The position numbers and the translations under genes were made by a program. Below are positions 30,665-35,277 of a DNA stretch of 35,277 nucleotides, piece by piece. The notes beneath the pieces were generated by a model. It was not told the DNA's origin, did no database searches, and worked only from the letters and a program-made list of their open reading frames with translations. Position 1 is the stretch's first letter, and every line of letters begins with the position of its first letter. Source of the stretch: JBOIBN01 sp050739575 (GTDB lineage Bacteria; Pseudomonadota; Gammaproteobacteria; JAKDMP01); assembly GCA_050739575.1 (NCBI GenBank), contig JBOIBN010000023.1, positions 1 through 35,277 on the forward strand. The letters run 5' to 3'.

Positions 30665-32064
30665 GCGGACATGCCTATCGTCGGCGCAACGGCCGGCGCA
30701 GCAACAATCGGCGCGACCCCGACGGGAACGCCCTTAATCCTGGGGTCGAAATGGAAGAAGTGGACGAATCCGAATACGAAAACGAGGAACCCGGCAACGG
30801 CCCGACCCTGAACCTTTCCGAACTTAAACGCAAAAGCGCGGCCGACCTCTCCGAGGTAGCCGAGGCGGTGGGGATCGAGGGCGCTGCGCGGCTGCGCAAG
30901 CAGGACATGATCTTCGCGATCCTGAAGGGACATGCGCAGAACGGCGAGCAAATCTGCGGCGACGGGGTCATCGAGATACTTTCCGACGGCTACGGCTTCC
31001 TGCGCTCCGGCGACGGCTCGTTTCAGGCCGGTCCCGACGATATCTACGTGAGCCCGAACCAGATCCGGCGCTTCAACCTGCGTACGGGCGACAGCGTCTC
31101 CGGGCGCATCCGTCCGCCGAAGACGGGTGAGCGCTACTTCGCGTTGCTCAAGGTTGACACCATCAACGACGACCGGCCGGAAGCGGCAAAGTCGAAGATA
31201 TTGTTCGAGAACCTGACGCCGCTGTTTCCCAAGAAGCGCTTCAAGCTCGAACTCGGCAACGGATCCACCGAAGACATTACCGCGCGCATCATCGATCTGA
31301 TGGCGCCGCTCGGCATGGGTCAGCGTGGGCTGATCGTCTCGCCGCCAAAGGCCGGCAAGACGATGATGCTGCAGAACATTGCCCATTCGATTGCGCACAA
31401 TCATCCCGACTGTGCGCTCCTCGTGCTCCTGATAGACGAGCGTCCCGAAGAGGTGACCGAGATGACCCGTTCGGTCAAGGGCGAGGTGCTGTCCTCGACC
31501 TTCGACGAGCCGGCGACGCGCCATGTGCAGGTTGCCGAGATGGTGATCGAGAAGGCCAAGCGCCTCGTCGAGCACAAGCGTGACGTGGTCATCCTGCTCG
31601 ATTCGATCACCCGGCTTGCCCGCGCCTACAACACTGTCGTGCCCTCCTCGGGCAAGGTGCTTACCGGTGGCGTAGACGCGAACGCATTGCAGCGGCCGAA
31701 GCGATTTTTCGGCGCAGCACGCAACATCGAGGAGGGCGGTTCGCTCACCATTATCGCCACCGCGTTGGTCGAGACCGGCTCGCGCATGGACGAGGTGATC
31801 TACGAGGAATTCAAGGGCACCGGCAACTCCGAAATCCATCTCGATCGGCGCATCTCGGAGAAACGCATCTTCCCGGCCATCAACATCAACCGCTCCGGCA
31901 CCAGGCGCGAGGAATTGCTGGTGACCGAAGAGGAACTCCAGAAGATGTGGATCCTGCGCAAGCTGCTGCACCCGATGGATGAACTCGCCGCGAGCGAATT
32001 CCTGATCGACAAGCTCAAGGACACCAAGACCAATGCCGAGTTCTTCAACTCAATGAAGCGTTAG
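30661..32064 (+). CDS. rho: Transcription termination factor Rho with an N-terminal extension
   Basis: This is the hexameric RNA-dependent ATPase that ends transcription. The conserved core starts at N51 (NLSELKRKSAADLSEVAE), equal to residue 2 of E. coli Rho. The RNA-binding fold has DGYGFLRS (about 109-116). Walker A is SPPKAGKTMML, and VVILLDSITRLARAYN carries Walker B. The C-terminus is as usual. The TTG at 30661 overlaps the trxA stop (TTGA) and gives 467 residues, about 49 more than usual. The extra part is Arg/Asn-rich (residues 7-19), then acidic (30-44). An ATG at 30751 would give a shorter 19-residue extension. No leader separates it from trxA. Confidence 0.95.
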   Translation: MSGHAYRRRNGRRSNNRRDPDGNALNPGVEMEEVDESEYENEEPGNGPTLNLSELKRKSAADLSEVAEAVGIEGAARLRKQDMIFAILKGHAQNGEQICGDGVIEILSDGYGFLRSGDGSFQAGPDDIYVSPNQIRRFNLRTGDSVSGRIRPPKTGERYFALLKVDTINDDRPEAAKSKILFENLTPLFPKKRFKLELGNGSTEDITARIIDLMAPLGMGQRGLIVSPPKAGKTMMLQNIAHSIAHNHPDCALLVLLIDERPEEVTEMTRSVKGEVLSSTFDEPATRHVQVAEMVIEKAKRLVEHKRDVVILLDSITRLARAYNTVVPSSGKVLTGGVDANALQRPKRFFGAARNIEEGGSLTIIATALVETGSRMDEVIYEEFKGTGNSEIHLDRRISEKRIFPAININRSGTRREELLVTEEELQKMWILRKLLHPMDELAASEFLIDKLKDTKTNAEFFNSMKR

Positions 32065-32106
32065 AGGCTATCGGGACTCTGGATTCGGGTAAGTCGAAGC
32101 AGTTTC

Positions 32107-32156
32107 TTCTCTCCCCTTTGCCGCCGCAGGCGGGAAGGGGAAGTCGGAGGGGGATC
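32107..32156. repeat. Palindromic purine/pyrimidine repeat unit after rho
   Basis: TCTCCCCTTTGCCGCC and GGCGGGAAGGGGAAG form an imperfect hairpin around GCA, followed by GTCGGAGGGGGATC. The part at 32124-32156 matches 3126-3158 at 28 of 33 positions. The unit lies in the 161-base gap between the converging rho and acetyltransferase genes, where it may help end transcription. The gap holds no gene. Confidence 0.55.
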
Positions 32157-32225
32157 AAAAAGACCAATTGCGGCGGCAACTGCCGCTTTTATACATTCTG
32201 CGAGGCTCGATTCAACCCTGCGCAT

Positions 32226-32654
32226 TCAGGTTTGGTCGAGACGCTTTTTGACCAGTATGGATTCGTGACGGCGGTAGCCCAGGCGCTCGTAAAATCCTAT
32301 TGCGCCCGAGCGCGAGTCGAGAAACACCTGCGCGAGTCCACGCCGGCGGGCAAGCGCTTCGGCGTGTTCGAGCAGGCGCTTGCCGATGCCCTGACCGCGT
32401 GCGTTCGCGGAAACCACCAGATCGTCCACATGCAGATAGGAGCCGCGGGCGAAGGTATGCACCTCGCGCAGACCGAGCACGCCGACCAGAAGCTGATCTT
32501 CGAAAGCGCCGACGAGTTCGTAGCCGTGCGCGTCTGCCTGGCGGGCCAGGGCCGTGTCGAAGCCGCTGCGGGTGAGATCGGTGCGCAGTTCGGCGAGCAC
32601 TTGCCAGGCATCGTCGTATCGCGCTGGCGTTATCAGGCGAATGTCGAGCTTCAT
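32226..32654 (-). CDS. GNAT family N-acetyltransferase
   Basis: The 142-residue product shows the GNAT fold: an N-terminal IRLITPARYDDAWQVLAELRTDL, a central strand LLVGVLGLREVHTFARGSYLHVDDLVV, the coenzyme A motif ANARGQGIGKRLLEHAEALARRRG (about 84-107), and the C-terminal FLDSRSGAIGFYERLGYRRHESILVKKRL. The acceptor is unknown. Its ATG overlaps the stop of purD (ATGA), so its translation is coupled to purD. Confidence 0.88.
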   Translation of the reverse strand: MKLDIRLITPARYDDAWQVLAELRTDLTRSGFDTALARQADAHGYELVGAFEDQLLVGVLGLREVHTFARGSYLHVDDLVVSANARGQGIGKRLLEHAEALARRRGLAQVFLDSRSGAIGFYERLGYRRHESILVKKRLDQT

Positions 32655-33931
32655 GGACAGGACAATGCCCGATGACCGATGTCGTGACGGAACTGCATGC
32701 CAGTAAAGCACACTTTCGCGACCGAAGCGTAGGCAGCTTCGCGGGCATGGGTGAGGTTCCCGCCGAGCGCCGTGACGCACAGTACCCGTCCGCCGGCCGT
32801 CACGACTTCGCCGTCACGCAATACGGTGCCGGCGTGAAAAACCTTCACATTTTCGGGGAAGACCGCATCGAGTCCGCGGATCGGATCGCCCTTGCGGTAG
32901 TCGCCGGGATAGCCTCCGGATGCGAGCACTACACCGAGCGCGCTACCTGTGTTCCAGGCGATTCGGGTGTTGGCGAGTTCGCCCGCAAGCGCGGCTTGGA
33001 TCAGGGACACCAGATCGGAGTCGAGCCGCATCAGGATCGGCTCCGTTTCCGGATCGCCGAGACGGCAGTTGAATTCGAGCAGCCGCGGCGCGCCGTCGGC
33101 GCCGATCATCAGGCCGGCATAAAGAAAGCCGGTGTAGTGAACGTCTTCGGCAGCCAGGCCTGCGAGCGTGGGACGTATGATTTCGCGTTCGATGCGTTCG
33201 GCGAGTTCACCGCTTACGACGGGGGCGGGCGAGTACGCGCCCATGCCGCCGGTGTTGGGGCCGATATCGCCGTCTCCCACGCGCTTGTGGTCCTGTGAAC
33301 TCGCGAGCGCGAGATACCGTTCGCCTGCCGCGATGACGATGAAGCTCGCTTCTTCGCCCGCGAGAAATTCTTCGATCACGATCTCGCGCCCGGCTGCTCC
33401 GAAGGCCGCGCCGGAAAGTATGTCCTCGATCGCACGATCCGCTTCTTCCAGACTTTCGGCGATCACTACGCCCTTGCCAGCAGCGAGACCGTCGGCCTTG
33501 ATGACGAGCGGTAATTGATTTTCGCGCACGAAAGCCCGTGCCGGTTCGATTTTGGCGAATGCTCGATAGGCTGCGCTCGGGATGCCGCAGCGTTCGCAGA
33601 AAGCCTTGGTGTAGGCTTTGGAACCTTCCAGCCGTGCGGCCGAGCGCGAGGGGCCGAAGCAACCGAGGCCGGCATCGGTGAAGACATCTACGATGCCTTC
33701 CACCAGAGGCGCCTCGGGGCCGACTATAGTGAGATCAATGCCTTCGCCACGTGCGAATTCGAGGAGCGCCGCGATATCGGTCGCGGCGATAGCGACATTT
33801 TCGCAGCGCGGTTCGCCGGCAGTTCCGGCGTTGCCGGGTGCGACATAAACGCGTTCGACAGTGGAAGACTGTGCCGCTTTCCATGCCAGCGCGTGCTCGC
33901 GCCCGCCGCCGCCGACCACCAGCACCTTCAT
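32651..33931 (-). CDS. purD: Phosphoribosylamine--glycine ligase
   Basis: Second step of purine synthesis, joining glycine to phosphoribosylamine with ATP. The 426-residue ATP-grasp protein begins MKVLVVGGGGREHALAWK, has IVGPEAPLVEGI, the ATP-grasp region PLVIKADGLAAGKGVVIAES, EEFLAGEEASFIVIAAGERYLALASSQDHKRVGDGDIGPNTGGMGAYSPAPV, and LLEFNCRLGDPETEPILMRLDSDL. GGAG lies nine bases before the ATG at 33931, so the earlier start at 33973 is rejected. The usual partner purH is not adjacent. Confidence 0.96.
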   Translation of the reverse strand: MKVLVVGGGGREHALAWKAAQSSTVERVYVAPGNAGTAGEPRCENVAIAATDIAALLEFARGEGIDLTIVGPEAPLVEGIVDVFTDAGLGCFGPSRSAARLEGSKAYTKAFCERCGIPSAAYRAFAKIEPARAFVRENQLPLVIKADGLAAGKGVVIAESLEEADRAIEDILSGAAFGAAGREIVIEEFLAGEEASFIVIAAGERYLALASSQDHKRVGDGDIGPNTGGMGAYSPAPVVSGELAERIEREIIRPTLAGLAAEDVHYTGFLYAGLMIGADGAPRLLEFNCRLGDPETEPILMRLDSDLVSLIQAALAGELANTRIAWNTGSALGVVLASGGYPGDYRKGDPIRGLDAVFPENVKVFHAGTVLRDGEVVTAGGRVLCVTALGGNLTHAREAAYASVAKVCFTGMQFRHDIGHRALSCP

Positions 33932-33960
33932 CACTTCGCTCCCCGGTTTCGGGCTATTGT

Positions 33961-34869
33961 ATGCGCTGGCCATGTAACGATCGGATTGTGCTCCGCGCTT
34001 TTTTCTTGACCACCGCTTACATCGTTCTGGGTTTGTGCGTGCTTGCAGGCGCCTGGGTGCCCATTAATTGGCAGATTTTCCCGATGCTGTGGATGTATCT
34101 CGCCGTCGCCGGGATGGCAGGGCTCGCGGCGGGTGGTCTTGCGCCTCGCGAGTTGCCTTGGCAATTTGCATGGCCTATGTTGATCGCGTTTGCCTGGGCG
34201 GCGTTCGGTTTCGCTGCGGTTACCCTCATTCCCACGCCGGCTGTCCTGCGCTACCTTGTTTATCCGCTCGCCGCAAGCGTTGGTGTCGGAGCCGGACTCG
34301 CGGCCTGGCGGATGCCAATGCGTCGCTACCGGTGGCGTTTCGCGCCTTTAGTGATGGGGGTCGCGGCGGTCGTCGGGTTCTTTTTTCTCGCCGGGCCGCT
34401 CACCCGCTGGAGCACGTCCATGCCGCGCCAGGTGCCGGCGTTCACAATGCAATTGCTGGATGGTAGCAACGTACACTCGACCGATCTTGCGGGCAAGACA
34501 GTTGTGCTCGCATTCTGGGCGACATGGTGCACGCCCTGCCGTGAGGAACTGCCGCGCTTGAATGCGCTGTATGAAGCGCACTACGCGTCGCGTCCGGATG
34601 TGGTGTTTTACGTAGTGGACGAAGGCTTGGGCGCCGAGACGCCGGAAAAGGCGAAAGCCTTTCTTGCACACTTCGGCGTGAAGATTCCTGCCGCCTTCGA
34701 TACCGGCGGCGAGCTGGGCGAAAAACTCGATACACGCGGCGTGCTTCCTGTACGTGTACTGATCGGACCGGAGGGCCGAATACGGTTTACCGATTTCGGT
34801 TATGCGACCGAAGATGCAAACTTTGCCGCGCTGCGCAAGGCCATTGCCGTCAGCGTCCACGCGCGCTAG
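33961..34869 (+). CDS. Membrane-anchored TlpA/ResA-like thioredoxin
   Basis: The 302-residue product has about five hydrophobic helices at the N-terminus (about 10-31, 39-60, 67-90, 96-115 and 127-146). A periplasmic thioredoxin-like domain follows, beginning PAFTMQLLDGSNVHSTDLAGKTVVLAFWATW with the redox pair C190-T-P-C193. VPAFTMxxLDG and VVLAFWATWCTPCREELP are typical of the TlpA/ResA/DsbE group. Such proteins reduce disulfides in the periplasm, often for cytochrome c or copper-site assembly, but no such genes are near. The ATG at 33961 is the best start; a GTG at 33988 is possible. It is divergent from purD, 29 bases between starts. Confidence 0.8.
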   Translation: MRWPCNDRIVLRAFFLTTAYIVLGLCVLAGAWVPINWQIFPMLWMYLAVAGMAGLAAGGLAPRELPWQFAWPMLIAFAWAAFGFAAVTLIPTPAVLRYLVYPLAASVGVGAGLAAWRMPMRRYRWRFAPLVMGVAAVVGFFFLAGPLTRWSTSMPRQVPAFTMQLLDGSNVHSTDLAGKTVVLAFWATWCTPCREELPRLNALYEAHYASRPDVVFYVVDEGLGAETPEKAKAFLAHFGVKIPAAFDTGGELGEKLDTRGVLPVRVLIGPEGRIRFTDFGYATEDANFAALRKAIAVSVHAR

Positions 34870-34943
34870 ATCGCTTCGCACCCGCGCAGTTCGTCGTGGC
34901 TTCTCCACAGTAACTTGCGTTGAAGGCGGTTTATCACGGGCGC

Positions 34944-35277
34944 ATGCCGACAAGTCGTTGGGCATGTGCATCCGTGCCGGGCTTTGTGGTGTTTCTCGTG
35001 ACGGCGATTGCCGCACAGGTCATTCATCCGTACACGGTGGCGGCGATGCGCCGCGTGCTGACGGTGGCGCGCAGCGGGTTTTACGGTTGGTGCGGGCACG
35101 AGCCCAGCCGGCGAACGCGCGCCAATGAACGGCTCCTTGAGTGTATTCGCCAGATCCATCTGGCCTCGCGACGCAACTACGGCACGGTGAAGACCTGGCG
35201 GGCGCTGCGAGCGGTGGGCGTGTCCTGTAGCCGGAACCGGGTTGCACGCCTGCGCCGGAACCACGGCATAGAAGCCC
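34944..35277 (+). mobile_element. IS3-family transposase OrfB fragment, runs off the right edge
   Basis: The frame from ATG 34944 is open to the window end (111 codons). From residue about 32 it reads like the start of IS3-family OrfB: YTVAAMRRVLTVARSGFYGW, then the HTH_21 helix-turn-helix RRTRANERLLECIRQIHLASRRNYGTVKTWRALRAVGVSC, then NRVARLRRNHGI. The DDE (rve) domain would follow outside the window. IS3 elements normally have an orfA of about 300 bases and a frameshift site just upstream. Here only 74 bases separate the fragment from the preceding gene, so the 5' part of the element is missing. Confidence 0.8.

Noticed and set aside
33838..33960. Upstream extension of the TlpA-like gene
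   Set aside because: It is antisense to the start of purD and Arg/Pro-rich; the membrane protein begins at 33961.

Overview
The window is about 35 kb of high-GC (roughly 60% by eye) chromosomal DNA that reads as a gammaproteobacterium. The evidence is the set of neighbourhoods: XseB-IspA, ParE-ParC, a complete EpmB/EF-P/EpmA set, TtcA, RhlB divergent from TrxA-Rho, QueD, CysQ divergent from a YrfG-type nucleotidase, and NrtR-PncB. I cannot name a genus. Most of the window is housekeeping sequence. The accessory material is a set of structured intergenic repeats, a tripartite RND pump operon without its outer-membrane channel, an actinobacterial-looking TrmB/LuxR-type regulator, and an IS3-family transposase fragment at the right edge.

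Layout from left to right. A CHASE2 membrane sensor runs off the left edge (minus strand). A 0.6 kb non-coding stretch separates it from xerD, which is followed by two inverted-repeat blocks. Then come fdxA and xseB-ispA (minus), and a redox operon made of rubrerythrin, a GlpC/HdrD-like CCG-domain Fe-S protein and DUF3501. That operon is driven by a near-consensus sigma-70 promoter with a dyad at the start point. Topoisomerase IV follows (parE-parC), then a five-hairpin repeat element, then epmB diverging from efp-epmA. The RND pump operon (adaptor, permease) lies on the minus strand, upstream of a GNAT acetyltransferase-Bcp peroxiredoxin pair. Two tRNA genes, Ala(CGC) and Arg(CCT), come next, followed by a small secreted proline-rich protein, coaD, an outer-membrane beta-barrel and ttcA. 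A second, shorter copy of the hairpin repeat element precedes the TrmB/LuxR-like regulator, a DUF465 protein and queD. After these come cysQ divergent from yrfG, nrtR-pncB behind a promoter full of alternating half-sites, rhlB divergent from trxA-rho, purD-GNAT, a membrane-anchored TlpA-like thioredoxin, and the IS3 fragment.

Genes that visibly work together: EpmB and EpmA make and attach the beta-lysine on Lys34 of EF-P. ParE and ParC form topoisomerase IV. NrtR very probably represses its own operon with pncB (NAD salvage). Rho and RhlB act in RNA termination and turnover. Rubrerythrin, the CCG protein and DUF3501 look like one peroxide or redox module of unknown overall mechanism.

The least explained material is (1) the pair of structured repeats at 11711-11861 and 23298-23396, which share termini and show paired substitutions in a hairpin, and (2) the rubrerythrin/CCG/DUF3501 operon with its start-site dyad. 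Several genes overlap by four bases with start codons ATG, GTG or TTG (adaptor/permease, efp/epmA, OMP/ttcA, trxA/rho, purD/GNAT), so translational coupling appears common in this genome.
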